Source of the DNA: JACDQM01 sp044373315
GTDB lineage: Bacteria; Pseudomonadota; Gammaproteobacteria; Burkholderiales; Burkholderiaceae_C
Assembly: GCF_044373315.1 (NCBI RefSeq)
Contig: NZ_JBILQK010000002.1
Span: 1 to 64,000 of the forward strand
DNA: 64,000 nucleotides
Direction of reading: 5' to 3'
This document shows positions 36,967-46,326 of this stretch, piece after piece. The position numbers and the translations under genes were made by a program. Every line of letters starts with the position of its first letter. The stretch's first letter is position 1. A model generated the notes under the pieces. The model was not told where the DNA came from. It searched no databases and saw nothing but the letters and a program-made list of their open reading frames with translations.

Positions 36967-39255
36967 TCAGCTGAGCTGATGCGGCTTCACATAGCCCTTG
37001 GCCGTTGCTTGTTCGCGCGCACGGAAGGATCGGCGCGTGGCCCAGACGATGGCGGCAGCGCCTGCCAGCAAGGCCAGCAGCGGCCACCAGATCGGCTGGT
37101 TCCACTCGGCCTGCTTGGCGGCCCGCATCTGCGGATCGACGCGGTAGTAACGCGCCATGTCGCGCACCATGATGCCGGGCTTGCCGTTGTATACCCAGGG
37201 CTGGAAGGCCGAGGCCACATAGGGCCAGTAGCCCCAGGCCCAGGGCGAGTCTTCGCGCACGATACGCACCATCTCGTCGATCACGCGCTGCTTCTCCGGG
37301 CCGTCGTCCAGGGCCTGCATGCGGCGATAGAGCTTGTCGTACTCGGGATTCTGGTAGTTGGCCGCGTTCTCACCTTCGTGCAGGCTCTTGGCATTCGGGC
37401 CGTAGAGCAGGAACAGGAAGTTCTCGGCATCCGGATAGTCGGCCAGCCAGCCCCACCAGAAGATCTGGTGCTTGCCCTTGTGCACCTTGTCCTGGAACTG
37501 GTTGTAGTCGGTGGCACGCACTTCCAGCTGCACGCCCAGCTTGGCGAACTGCTTGACCATCCAGTCCAGCTCGGCCTTGATCTCGGGCGTGGCGGTGCGC
37601 TGGTAGTCGTAGTTCAGCACCAGGGGCTTGCCGCTCTTGGCGTCGCGCCCATCCGGGTAGCCGGCCTCGGCCAGCAGCCTCTTGGCATCGTCGATCGAGC
37701 GGCGCTGCAACTCACCGTTGACTAGTTTGTGGGTCACGGGGTTGAAGCCCTCGGGCGTGCCCTCGCGCGAGCCGAAAACGCCGGGCGGCACCGGCCCGTG
37801 GGCAGCAACGCCACCCTTGGTGCGGAAGATGCGGCCATAGCCCTCCTCCCAGTCGATGGCGATCGACAAGGCCTGGCGCAGCTTGCGGTTCTTCAGCTGC
37901 TGCTCCGGCGTGTCGCCCTTGCCCACCACCGGGTCCAGCCAGTTGAAGCCCATGTACCAGCTGTTGATGTCGGTGACCTGCGGGAACTTGAAGCCCTTGG
38001 CTTCATAGGCAGCGCGCACCTCGTCCGAGTCGTCCATGTCGACGCGGAAATCCACGCCCCATTCCGGCCGCTCGATCTCGGGCACATCCAGATAGCCCTG
38101 CTTGAACATCTCCTTGCGCGGCACTTTCTCCTTGATGATGGTCGAGACGATGGTGTCCACGAAGGGCATGGTCTTGCCGCAGTCGTCCAGCAGACCGTCC
38201 TTGCGGTCCTGCTCCGAGCCCTCGCAGGGATAGGCTTCGCCGCGGAAGTGCGGGTTGCGCTTCATCACATGGCGGCGGTCCTGCACATACTCGGTCATCA
38301 TGAAGGGGCCAGTGCCCACCGGCCACTGGTTCAGCGACAGGCTGTTCTCGCTCATGCCTGGCTGGGCATAGAAGGCATCGGCCTCCCAAGGCAGCGGCGA
38401 CACGAAGGTCATCGCCAGCCAGTACTGCCACTGCGGATACTTGCCGCGGATCTTGATGCGCAGCGTGTGGCTGTCCAGCGCCTGCACGCCTTCCAGCGGC
38501 CATTTGCGAAAGTCCAGAAAGGGCTTGTCGCGCGTGGTCTCCGGCAGGCCCTTGAGCAGCTTGGCGTTCTCTTCGCGCACCAGCTTGGCATAGTCCTTCA
38601 GCCCGACCACATACTCGGAGAAGATGGCGAAGACCGGTGCCTCGATGCGCGGCGTGGCGTGGCGCTTGAGTGCGTAGACATAGTCTTCCGCCACCATCTC
38701 GCGCGTGCCTTGCACCGCAAAGTCCCAGGGTGAGCGCTTGTCTCCCAACTGCTCGCGCGTCAGGCTGTGATAGAGGTAGTTGCCCTTGTCATCGGTGGCC
38801 AGCGCCGGATGCGGGGCGTACTTGATGCCCTTCTTGATCGCGATGTCGTAAACGCTGAAACCGATCTGCTCGGCCGGGGCATCGTCCGGCAGCGGCTTGC
38901 CGTCCTTGTCCAGGTAATGCGGCTTCACCACCTTCTCGGCCGTCTTGGGCACCAGCTCGTAGGGCCGCTTCAAGTAGTGGTAGGCGTACAGCGGCTCGTA
39001 GATCTGGTAGGTGTAGACCGACTCCGGATTGCTGTAGGACGCAATCGGATCCAGATAGCGCGGCGAGCGCTCATCGAAAGAGTTGTACAGCGTGTTCGAC
39101 GCCGCGGCGCCCTTGGCATACGGGCTGTTGTCGCAGGCCGTCAGGCCCATGGTTGCGGCCAGTACCAGCACAGCACCCAGCACCGAGGCGCAATGCTCGC
39201 GCCAACCCTGCCGCCGCGGGCTCAGCGCGGCGCGCGGACCTTGAAGTCCCAGCAT
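36967..39255 (-). CDS. Extracellular solute-binding protein, peptide type (SBP_bac_5), membrane anchored
   Basis: 762 residues. A long N-terminus with hydrophobic 25-40 ends in the lipobox LTAC (Cys41). The SBP_bac_5 fold follows: NSFDERSPRYLDP, EDYVYALKRHATP, HTLRIKIRGKYPQW and RKLRQALSIAIDWEEGYGRIF. It ends with a second hydrophobic segment WWPLLALLAGAAAIVWATRR. The start at ATG 39255 follows GGAGGGG; an in-frame start at 39324 is less likely. First gene of the importer operon. Substrate is inferred to be oligopeptides or similar. Confidence 0.92.
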   Translation of the reverse strand: MLGLQGPRAALSPRRQGWREHCASVLGAVLVLAATMGLTACDNSPYAKGAAASNTLYNSFDERSPRYLDPIASYSNPESVYTYQIYEPLYAYHYLKRPYELVPKTAEKVVKPHYLDKDGKPLPDDAPAEQIGFSVYDIAIKKGIKYAPHPALATDDKGNYLYHSLTREQLGDKRSPWDFAVQGTREMVAEDYVYALKRHATPRIEAPVFAIFSEYVVGLKDYAKLVREENAKLLKGLPETTRDKPFLDFRKWPLEGVQALDSHTLRIKIRGKYPQWQYWLAMTFVSPLPWEADAFYAQPGMSENSLSLNQWPVGTGPFMMTEYVQDRRHVMKRNPHFRGEAYPCEGSEQDRKDGLLDDCGKTMPFVDTIVSTIIKEKVPRKEMFKQGYLDVPEIERPEWGVDFRVDMDDSDEVRAAYEAKGFKFPQVTDINSWYMGFNWLDPVVGKGDTPEQQLKNRKLRQALSIAIDWEEGYGRIFRTKGGVAAHGPVPPGVFGSREGTPEGFNPVTHKLVNGELQRRSIDDAKRLLAEAGYPDGRDAKSGKPLVLNYDYQRTATPEIKAELDWMVKQFAKLGVQLEVRATDYNQFQDKVHKGKHQIFWWGWLADYPDAENFLFLLYGPNAKSLHEGENAANYQNPEYDKLYRRMQALDDGPEKQRVIDEMVRIVREDSPWAWGYWPYVASAFQPWVYNGKPGIMVRDMARYYRVDPQMRAAKQAEWNQPIWWPLLALLAGAAAIVWATRRSFRAREQATAKGYVKPHQLS

Positions 39256-39440
39256 GAAAACCCCTCCGGAGCTGGCGCTCGCCAAACACCTGCTGATGGC
39301 AGGCCGGCACAACACAAGCACCATTCAAAAACAGCATGCCCCCGGAGCACAGGACTGATGGTCGCGCGCCGGAGGCTTTATGAGCATCATATCGGCTCAA
39401 TACAGGCTGGAAACTGGAGGATTCCCCCCAGTCAGCGAGC

Positions 39441-39463
39441 AAAAAACCCCGCGAGCGCGGGGT
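39441..39463 (-). terminator. Terminator of tadA-ldcA
   Basis: Perfect 8-bp stem ACCCCGCG/CGCGGGGT (39446-39453 with 39456-39463) and a T6 run on the minus strand (39446-39441). Confidence 0.9.
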
Positions 39464-39505
39464 GAGAAAAGTCACCTTGTGCGGCGCACCTGCGTCGCGG
39501 TCATC

Positions 39506-40423
39506 TCACTCCTGATGCCCCCAGGCGATCAGGAGGTCGCGGCCCTGGACCAGCAGTTCGGACTTGATGCCCACCGGCAGAGTCACCTTGGTCGGCACAT
39601 GGCCGAAAGGCAGGCCGGTGAGGAAGCGGGTCTGCGGGCAGCGCGCTGCCACGGCAGCGATCGCGTCCTTCAAGCCATAGCCGCGATCCAGCGGCGACTT
39701 GTTCCAGTCGCTGAAAGCCCCCAGCAGCACGGCCTTCTGTGCACCCAGCACCCCCGCCTGCTGCAGCTGCAACAGCATGCGCTCGACGCGATAGGGATGC
39801 TCGTTGACGTCTTCAAGGAACAGGATGCCGCCTTTCACGCGCGGCATGTGCGGCGTGCCCAGCAGCGACATCAGCATCGTCAGATTGCCACCCCACAAGG
39901 TGCCACGCGCTTCAAAGCCGTCATGGCCAGCCTCGGTGCGATAGCCCACCGCCTCCAGAACCCCGCTCATCGCCTCGGTGAAGACTTCCTGCGTGATCTC
40001 GTCGACGCCGCCCTCGGCTGCACTGCGGCCGAAGTCATAGGTGGCCATCGGGCCATGCCAGCTGGCCGACTTGGCATGCGCCAGCAGGCCCAGCTGCAGC
40101 GCCGTGACATCGCTGTGCCCCACCCAGCGCGTGCCGCGCTCCACGCTCTTGGCCAGCAGCTTCCAGTCGATCTGGTCGAGCAGGCGCGTCAGGCCATAGC
40201 CGCCGCGCGTGGCCATCGCCACCGCAGGCGCTGCCTTGGCCACGCGGTGGATGGCCTTAAGGCGCGTGGCGTCATCGCCGCCGAAACGCTGCTCACGCGC
40301 CAGCGCATCCGCATCGACTTCGACCTCGAAGCCCAGCGCCTGCAAGCGCTTGGCAGCACGCTTGAGCGGCGCGGATTGAGCCAGGGCGCCGGCCGGCGTG
40401 TAAAGGATCAGGGGTTTGCTCAT
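39506..40423 (-). CDS. ldcA: LD-carboxypeptidase (peptidase S66)
   Basis: 305-residue cytoplasmic serine peptidase that trims the tetrapeptide of recycled murein. The family pattern is visible: MSKPLILYTPAG start, MATRGGYGLTRLLDQIDW, nucleophile Ser in WVGHSDVTALQLGL, WGGNLTMLMSLLGTP, FLEDVNEHPYRVERML and C-terminal FGHVPTKVTLPVG with the catalytic His. Overlaps the tadA stop by 4 bp. Confidence 0.94.
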   Translation of the reverse strand: MSKPLILYTPAGALAQSAPLKRAAKRLQALGFEVEVDADALAREQRFGGDDATRLKAIHRVAKAAPAVAMATRGGYGLTRLLDQIDWKLLAKSVERGTRWVGHSDVTALQLGLLAHAKSASWHGPMATYDFGRSAAEGGVDEITQEVFTEAMSGVLEAVGYRTEAGHDGFEARGTLWGGNLTMLMSLLGTPHMPRVKGGILFLEDVNEHPYRVERMLLQLQQAGVLGAQKAVLLGAFSDWNKSPLDRGYGLKDAIAAVAARCPQTRFLTGLPFGHVPTKVTLPVGIKSELLVQGRDLLIAWGHQE

Positions 40424-40998
40424 AGTGGTTTCGATTCGTCCAGGTGAATGGCATCGCCGGTGGGGATGCGCTCGTCGTTAGGTGTTACGGCCGCCCGCGC
40501 CAGATCGCGGCGGCGCCGGGCCGCCTCGCGGCGCTCGGCAAAGAAGTCGCGCAGCAGCTGGGCCGAGGCCTCGGCCAGCACGCCGCCGTGGATGGTGGTG
40601 TGATGGTTCAGCTGCGGCTGGGCAAACAGGTCCAACACCGAGCCGGCCACGCCGGTCTTGGGATCGGGCGCGGCGAACACCACGCGCTTCAGGCGCGCAT
40701 GCATCATCGCCATGGCGCACATCGCGCAAGGCTCCAGCGTGACGTACAGCTCGCACTCCGGCAGCCGGTAATTGCCCAGCAGCGTGGCCGCATGGCGCAA
40801 CGCAACGATCTCGGCATGCGCTGTCGGGTCGTGGGTGGTGATCGGGCGGTTGTAGCCGGTGGCGATCACCTGGCCATGGCGCATCAGCACTGCGCCCACC
40901 GGCACCTCGCCGACCAGCAGCGCGTTGTGCGCCTGGTCGAGCGCCAGGCGCATCGCGTATTCATCGGCCGGGGTTGAAGCGCTCATCAAGGTACTCAT
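40420..40998 (-). CDS. tadA: tRNA-specific adenosine deaminase
   Basis: 192 residues; converts the wobble A34 of tRNA-Arg(ACG) to inosine. Zinc site: HAE in PTAHAEIVALRHA and PCAMC in LEPCAMCAMAMMHAR, with N-terminal LVGEVPVGAVLM. The C-terminal tail of about 40 basic residues is longer than in E. coli TadA. A start at ATG 40986 (MSASTPADE) is also possible. Confidence 0.95.
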   Translation of the reverse strand: MSTLMSASTPADEYAMRLALDQAHNALLVGEVPVGAVLMRHGQVIATGYNRPITTHDPTAHAEIVALRHAATLLGNYRLPECELYVTLEPCAMCAMAMMHARLKRVVFAAPDPKTGVAGSVLDLFAQPQLNHHTTIHGGVLAEASAQLLRDFFAERREAARRRRDLARAAVTPNDERIPTGDAIHLDESKPL

Positions 40999-41073
40999 GC
41001 AAGGCCGGCAGTGTAAGGCCGCTGCCTGGCTTCACGGCGGTCGACGCCCTGCTGGCACGCTATCCTGACGCCC

Positions 41074-42102
41074 ATGCAGGATGCGCTGTTTCCCGATGAG
41101 CCGCCGATGCCGCCACAGGTCGGCGCGCGCGAATCCAGACCCGCCAAGGTGCAGGCCCGCGCGGCGGACGCCGAGCTGCAGGCGCTGGCGCAAGCCCTGC
41201 CGACTCAGCTGCATCTGGGCACCTCCACCTGGACCTACCCGGGCTGGGCTGGCTTGGTCTGGGACAAGTCCTACAACGAGAGCCTGCTGTCCAAGCAGGG
41301 CCTGGCGGCCTACAGCCAGCACCCCCTGCTGCGCAGCGTCTGCATTGACCGCAGCTTCTACCGGCCGCTGACGGCCAGCCAGTACGAGCACTATGCGGCC
41401 CAGGTGCCCGACGAGTTCCGTTTCGTCGTCAAGGCACCGGCGCTGGTGAGTGATGCACTGGTGCGCGACGAGAACGGCCATGGCAGCCGACGCAACGAGG
41501 CCTTCCTGAATCCGCAGCTGGCGCTGCAGGAGTTCGTACAGCCGGCGCTCGAAGGGCTGGGCCGCAAGATCGGCGCGCTGGTGTTCCAGCTCAGTCCGCT
41601 GCCGCCCGCCCTGCTGGGCGATATGCCACGGCAGATCGAGGCGCTGTACCAGATGCTGGCAGCCCTGCCCGCGCTGTCAGAACGTGCCGCCGATGGCGTG
41701 GTGGCGGTGGAGGTGCGCGATGCGGCCTGGCTGAGCGAAGACTTCGTCGCCGTGCTGAAGGAATATGGCGCGACCTATTGCCTGGGTCTGCACCCTAAGC
41801 TGCCGCCGCCGCAGGAACAGCTGTGGCTGCTGCGGCGGCTGTGGCCGGGGCCATTTGTGTGCCGCTGGAATCTCAACCGCTGCCACGGCCCCTACGGCTA
41901 TGAAACCGCCACGCGGCGCTACGGCGCCTACGACCAGATGCTGGACCCCGACCCCGACACGCGAGCCTTGATCGCACAGGTCGCGGGCGCCACCGCACGA
42001 GCCGGCCACAAGGCATATGTGACGATCAACAACAAGGCCGAGGGCTGCGCGCCTATGTCGGTCGATGCACTGGCACGCGCCGTACTGGCCACTGGCGATT
42101 GA
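41074..42102 (+). CDS. DUF72-family protein
   Basis: 342-residue TIM-barrel-like protein with the family markers HLGTSTWTYPGWAGLVW, VKAPALVSDA, FQLSPLPP, VAVEVRDAAWLSEDF and YVTINNKAEGCAP. An N-terminal extension of about 45 residues precedes the core. The function of DUF72 proteins is not established. Divergent from tadA; followed by fadD after 205 bp. Confidence 0.9.
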   Translation: MQDALFPDEPPMPPQVGARESRPAKVQARAADAELQALAQALPTQLHLGTSTWTYPGWAGLVWDKSYNESLLSKQGLAAYSQHPLLRSVCIDRSFYRPLTASQYEHYAAQVPDEFRFVVKAPALVSDALVRDENGHGSRRNEAFLNPQLALQEFVQPALEGLGRKIGALVFQLSPLPPALLGDMPRQIEALYQMLAALPALSERAADGVVAVEVRDAAWLSEDFVAVLKEYGATYCLGLHPKLPPPQEQLWLLRRLWPGPFVCRWNLNRCHGPYGYETATRRYGAYDQMLDPDPDTRALIAQVAGATARAGHKAYVTINNKAEGCAPMSVDALARAVLATGD

Positions 42103-42307
42103 GTGCTGCCGCGTCAATCGGGCATGCCACCAAGTTGGCTCGGCTGCGCACGAAAAACCTACGCTCCTGACAGTCTTTGCCCTGCCGCACTGGACAGCGG
42201 CGTTTCATCCGATTACCTTCGCGCCGCTGCGTCCGGCCTGGGCGCGGCCGCGCCGGCCTGTCCAGCCGTCGCGTACCGCTCCAACGCCTGGGCCGCGCCT
42301 TCGATCC

Positions 42308-44038
42308 ATGACCGATTCCGCCTCCCCCTACTCGCTCAAGCCCTGGCTGCAGCACTACGGCAGCAGCATTCCTGAAACCTTGACGCCCCCCTCCGCGCCA
42401 CATCTGGCGGCCATGGCCCGAGAGGCCGCGCGGCGCTACAGCTCGCAGACGGCTTTCACCTGCGTGATGCCCAACGGCATGTATGGCTCGCTGAGCTACG
42501 CGCAGGTGGATGAAATGAGCGATGCGCTGGCGCACTATCTGCGCGGCGTGTGCAAGCTGGCGCAGGGCGACCGCGTGGCCGTTCAGATGCCCAATTGCCT
42601 GAGCTACCCGGTGGCGCTGCTGGGCATCCTGAAGGCGGGCTGCGTGGCGGTGAACACCAACCCGCTCTACACCTCGCAGGAGATGGCGCACCAGTTCAAG
42701 GACAGCGGCGCCAAGGCGATCGTCATCGTCGACATGTTTGCCGACAAGCTGGAACCCATCCTGGCCCAGACCGAGATCCGGCATGTGGTGCTGACACGGG
42801 TGCCCGAGTTCTTCCCGCCGGTGGTGCAGCCCATCGTCCACGCGGTCATGAAGTACTGGAACCGCCTGGTGCCGGCGCATGGCATGACGGTGACCCGCCT
42901 GCCCGACGCGCTGGCCCAAGGGCGCCAGCATGGCGGTGATGCCGGGAGCTACACGCAGGCCCTGAACCATCAGAGCCTGGCCCTGCTGCAGTACACCGGC
43001 GGCACCACGGGCGTGGCCAAGGGCGCAATGCTGACCCACGGCAATCTGCTCTGGAATCTGGAGCAGATGCTGGGCATGACGCGTAGCCACATCGACGAGG
43101 GCAAGGAGGTGGTGTTGACCGCGCTGCCCCTGTATCACATCTTCGCCTTCACGGTGAACTTCCTCACCATGTACCGCATGGGTGCCCGCAACATCCTTGT
43201 ACCCAGCCCGCGGCCGATCCAGAACCTGCAGCGCGCGCTCGAGAACTACAAGATCACCTGGCTGACCGGCGTCAACACGCTCTACAACGCGCTGCTGCGC
43301 GAGGAGTGGTTCACCGCCTTTCCGCCCAAGCACATCAAGGCCGCCGGCGGCGGCGGTGCGGCGATGCACCATGCGGTGGTCAAGCATTGGGAAGAAACCA
43401 CCGGCGCACCCCTGGTCGAGGGTTACGGCCTGACCGAGAGCAGCCCGGTGGCGTGCTTCCAGCCGCTCAGCAGCGGCCGCCGGGTGGACACCATCGGCAT
43501 CCCTGCGCCAATGACCGACATCCGCCTCGTCGATGACCTGGGCGTGGATGTGCCGCTGGGAGCGCCCGGCGAGCTGATCCTGCGCGGGCCGCAGGTCATG
43601 CAGGGCTATTGGCAGCGCCCCGAGGAGACCGCACAGGTCCTGAAGGACGGCTGGCTTTACACCGGTGACGTGGCGGTGATGAGCGCGGACGGCACCTTCA
43701 AGATCGTCGATCGCAAGAAGGACATGATCCTGGTCAGCGGCTTCAATGTGTACCCGAACGAGATCGAAGACGTCCTGACCCAGCATGACGGGGTGATGGA
43801 GGCTGCGGTGATCGGCGTGCCCGATGCCAAGACCGGCGAGGCGGTGCGTGCCTATATCGTCAAGGGAGATGCAGCGCTGACGGCCGAGGCCTTGCTGGCG
43901 CATTGCCGCCAGCACCTGACGGGCTACAAGATGCCGGCGGTGATCGAGTTCCGCGATGAACTGCCCAAGACGCCGGTCGGCAAGATCCTGCGCCGAGACC
44001 TGCGCACCGAAGTTCTCGCCTCACTCAAGAAAGGCTGA
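42308..44038 (+). CDS. fadD: Long-chain-fatty-acid--CoA ligase
   Basis: 576-residue ANL-superfamily enzyme activating fatty acids with ATP and CoA. It has LLQYTGGTTGVAKGAMLTH (P-loop), YGLTESSP, WLYTGDVAVM, DRKKDMILVSGFNVYPNEIE and the catalytic Lys in LPKTPVGKILRRDL. ATG 42308 (MTDSASPYS) was chosen; an in-frame start at 42065 would run into the preceding gene. The 205 bp before it (42103-42307) hold no other gene. Confidence 0.94.
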   Translation: MTDSASPYSLKPWLQHYGSSIPETLTPPSAPHLAAMAREAARRYSSQTAFTCVMPNGMYGSLSYAQVDEMSDALAHYLRGVCKLAQGDRVAVQMPNCLSYPVALLGILKAGCVAVNTNPLYTSQEMAHQFKDSGAKAIVIVDMFADKLEPILAQTEIRHVVLTRVPEFFPPVVQPIVHAVMKYWNRLVPAHGMTVTRLPDALAQGRQHGGDAGSYTQALNHQSLALLQYTGGTTGVAKGAMLTHGNLLWNLEQMLGMTRSHIDEGKEVVLTALPLYHIFAFTVNFLTMYRMGARNILVPSPRPIQNLQRALENYKITWLTGVNTLYNALLREEWFTAFPPKHIKAAGGGGAAMHHAVVKHWEETTGAPLVEGYGLTESSPVACFQPLSSGRRVDTIGIPAPMTDIRLVDDLGVDVPLGAPGELILRGPQVMQGYWQRPEETAQVLKDGWLYTGDVAVMSADGTFKIVDRKKDMILVSGFNVYPNEIEDVLTQHDGVMEAAVIGVPDAKTGEAVRAYIVKGDAALTAEALLAHCRQHLTGYKMPAVIEFRDELPKTPVGKILRRDLRTEVLASLKKG

Positions 44039-44041
44039 CCC

Positions 44042-44947
44042 ATGCTCTCCGATTTCGAAACGCAGCTGCTGAGCGTCATGATGATGGTCATCATGCTGGG
44101 CATGGGCGCCAGCCTGACCTTCAAGGACTTCGCGATTTCCCTGCGCAAGCCAACCGGCATCGCTATTGGCCTCGTGACCACCTATCTGCTGACCCCGATT
44201 GTCGGCGTGACCCTCGCCACGGTGCTGCAATTGCCGCCGGCCTACGCCGTCGGACTGATCCTGATGGCCTGCCTGCCGGGCGGCACCACTAGCAACATCT
44301 TCAACTACTTCAGCAAGGGCGTGCTGAGCCTGTCGCTGTTGATGACGATCGTCTCGACCCTGTTCGCCGTGGTGCTGGTGCCGCTGACGCTCGGCTTCTT
44401 CTCGCAGGGGATCGAAGGCGAGTGGCGCATTCCGCCCGAGAACGTGGCGCGGGTCCTGTTCGTGCTGCTGGTGCCCACGCTGATCGGCATGCTGCTGCGC
44501 AAGTGGAATGCCAATGTGGGCGCAGTGATCGAGATGATCGGCGGCCTGCTGGGTGTGGTGGTGATCCTGTTCCTGGTCGTGTCCTGGGTGCCGCGCAACT
44601 ATGGCCTGCTGCTGAGCACGCCATGGCAAATCTACTTTGCCGCCATCGGCCTCGGCGTGTTCGGTTTCGGCGTCGGCTATGCCTTCGCACGCGTGGTGCG
44701 CCAGGACAAGCGCCGCGCGCGCACGATCGCCCTGGAAACCGGCATCCAGAATGGCCCGCTCGGCGTCCTGATCGTGCTGCTGACTTTCAAGGGTGAGCAG
44801 CAGCAGGCCGTGCTGCTGATCCCGGTCCTGTACTCGCTGTTCATCGTGCTCACCAGCAGCGCCTTGACGGTGTGGTTCCGCCGCATCACGGCGGGCGAGG
44901 AGCAGGCGCGCGAGAACGCCAAGGTCGGCGCCCTGGGCAAGGCCTGA
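44042..44947 (+). CDS. Bile acid:sodium symporter (BASS) family transporter
   Basis: 301 residues with about nine to ten hydrophobic helices and the family motif LMACLPGGTTSNIFNYFSKG, GIQNGPLGVLIVLL and N-terminal MGASLTFKDF. Substrate not predictable from sequence; relatives carry organic acids, pantoate or bile salts. Starts 3 bp after fadD, so probably co-transcribed with it. Confidence 0.88.
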   Translation: MLSDFETQLLSVMMMVIMLGMGASLTFKDFAISLRKPTGIAIGLVTTYLLTPIVGVTLATVLQLPPAYAVGLILMACLPGGTTSNIFNYFSKGVLSLSLLMTIVSTLFAVVLVPLTLGFFSQGIEGEWRIPPENVARVLFVLLVPTLIGMLLRKWNANVGAVIEMIGGLLGVVVILFLVVSWVPRNYGLLLSTPWQIYFAAIGLGVFGFGVGYAFARVVRQDKRRARTIALETGIQNGPLGVLIVLLTFKGEQQQAVLLIPVLYSLFIVLTSSALTVWFRRITAGEEQARENAKVGALGKA

Positions 44948-44985
44948 TCGCTGTCTGATCGCACACAGGCAGCCTGAGCACCCCC

Positions 44986-45011
44986 AGCCCCGGACGAGAC
45001 AGCCCGGGGCT
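44986..45011 (+). terminator. Hairpin after the fadD-BASS unit
   Basis: AGCCCCGG (44986-44993) and CCGGGGCT (45004-45011) with a 10-nt loop, followed by TGAAAT. Stem is good; U-tract poor. Confidence 0.45.
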
Positions 45012-45073
45012 TGAAATCTGCGCGCCGACCGCAAGCTAAGTGGCTCTGACATCCAGTCGCAAGAAAGGTTGCC

Positions 45074-45556
45074 GTGAGTCCCACGCTGTTATGGGTTGCG
45101 AGTGTCGCGCTGATTGTTCTCGGCCTGCTCGGAACCGTGCTGCCGGCCCTGCCCGGCACGGCCCTGGTGCTGGCCGGCATCTTCCTGGGGGCATGGATCG
45201 ACGATTTCGTCCATGTGGGATGGCCCAGTCTGACGGTGATCACGCTGCTGGCCGTGCTGGCCTGGGCGCTTGAGTACGTGGCCGGGCTGCTGGGGGCGAA
45301 CCGCGCCGGTGCCAGCCGGCAGGCGCTGATCGGGGCTGCGTTGGGCACGGTGGCCGGCGTCTTCATGGGCTTGGTCGGGATTCTCTTCATGCCGCTGGTC
45401 GGTGCCGCAGCCGGTGAATACCTGGCGCGCCGCGATCAGCAGCGTGCCGTCAAGGTCGGACTCTGGACCTGGCTCGGCCTGATGGCCGGGCTGCTGGCCA
45501 AAGTAGTGATCGCCTTCATGATGGTGGGTATCTTCATCGGTGCGCTGCTGATCTGA
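45074..45556 (+). CDS. DUF456-family membrane protein
   Basis: 160 residues, nearly all hydrophobic, with four to five helices and Gly-rich repeats (GLLGTVLPALPGTALVLAG, GAALGTVAGVFMGLVGILFMPLVGAAAGEYLARRD) typical of DUF456. Start is GTG 45074. No function is established for the family. Confidence 0.85.
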   Translation: MSPTLLWVASVALIVLGLLGTVLPALPGTALVLAGIFLGAWIDDFVHVGWPSLTVITLLAVLAWALEYVAGLLGANRAGASRQALIGAALGTVAGVFMGLVGILFMPLVGAAAGEYLARRDQQRAVKVGLWTWLGLMAGLLAKVVIAFMMVGIFIGALLI

Positions 45557-45604
45557 GGCAGCCCGCCGCAACATGGTTTTCATGGCTTCAAGGAGCATCG
45601 GACG

Positions 45605-46306
45605 ATGAGCGCACAGTCAACATTGGAACAACTGCTGAAGTCGGGGCTGGCCATGCTGGACGGCAAAGCTGGCGGTTTGGGGGGCAGCCTGGGCACAAGC
45701 CTTGGCGGCAGCAAGGGCCTGGGTCAGATGGGGCTTGGCGCTGCGGCAGGCGGGGCCTTGGGCCTGCTGATGGGCAACAAGCGCGGCCGCAGCTACGGCG
45801 GCAAGGCGCTGAAGTACGGCAGCATTGCGGCGCTGGGCCTGATGGCCTACAAGGCCTACAGCAGCTGGCAGGCCACGCAACAGGCGCAAGGTGCGCAGCA
45901 GCCATCAGCGCCAGCCAGCCCACCACGCACCGTTGACCGCCTGCCCGCTCCCGAGCAGGAGCTGCACAGCCGCGCCATGCTCAAGGCCATGATTGCCGCG
46001 GCCAAGTCCGACGGCCATCTCGACGAACGCGAGCGTGGCCTGGTTGAGGCCGAGCTGAACCGCCTGGAGGCTGATGCCGGGCTGCGCCAGTGGTTCGAGA
46101 CCGAGCTGCGCCGCCCGCTCGATCCGGCCGAGGTCGCCCAGTCTGCGGCCACTCCCGAGTTAGCCGCCGAGATGTATCTGGCCAGCCTGCTGGTCACCGA
46201 TGAGACCAGCTTCATGGAGCGGGCCTATCTGGATGAGCTGGCCCGCCAGCTGAAGCTGCCGGCTGGACTGAAAGCGGAGCTGGAAGCGCAGGCCGCAGCG
46301 GCCTGA
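45605..46306 (+). CDS. TerB-like / DUF533 family protein
   Basis: 233 residues. The Gly-rich hydrophobic N-terminal half (GGLGGSLGTSLGGSKGLGQ, LMGNKRGRSYGGKALKYG) is followed by a helical TerB-like domain (LHSRAMLKAMIAAAKSDGHLDERERGLVEAELNRLEADAG) with acidic motifs. This architecture is that of DUF533/YebE proteins. Role unknown. Confidence 0.88.
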   Translation: MSAQSTLEQLLKSGLAMLDGKAGGLGGSLGTSLGGSKGLGQMGLGAAAGGALGLLMGNKRGRSYGGKALKYGSIAALGLMAYKAYSSWQATQQAQGAQQPSAPASPPRTVDRLPAPEQELHSRAMLKAMIAAAKSDGHLDERERGLVEAELNRLEADAGLRQWFETELRRPLDPAEVAQSAATPELAAEMYLASLLVTDETSFMERAYLDELARQLKLPAGLKAELEAQAAAA

Positions 46307-46324
46307 GGCGCAGCGCCTCAGGCC
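46300..46324. terminator. Hairpin between convergent genes
   Basis: GGCCTGAGGC-type palindrome (46300-46309 pairing with 46315-46324) overlapping the stop codon of the TerB-like gene. Located in the 20-bp gap to the convergent beta-propeller gene. No strong U-tract in either direction. Confidence 0.45.
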
Positions 46325-46326
46325 CT

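Noticed and set aside
42053..43915. 620-codon minus-strand open frame opposite fadD
   Set aside because: Shadow of the clearly recognisable acyl-CoA ligase on the plus strand.
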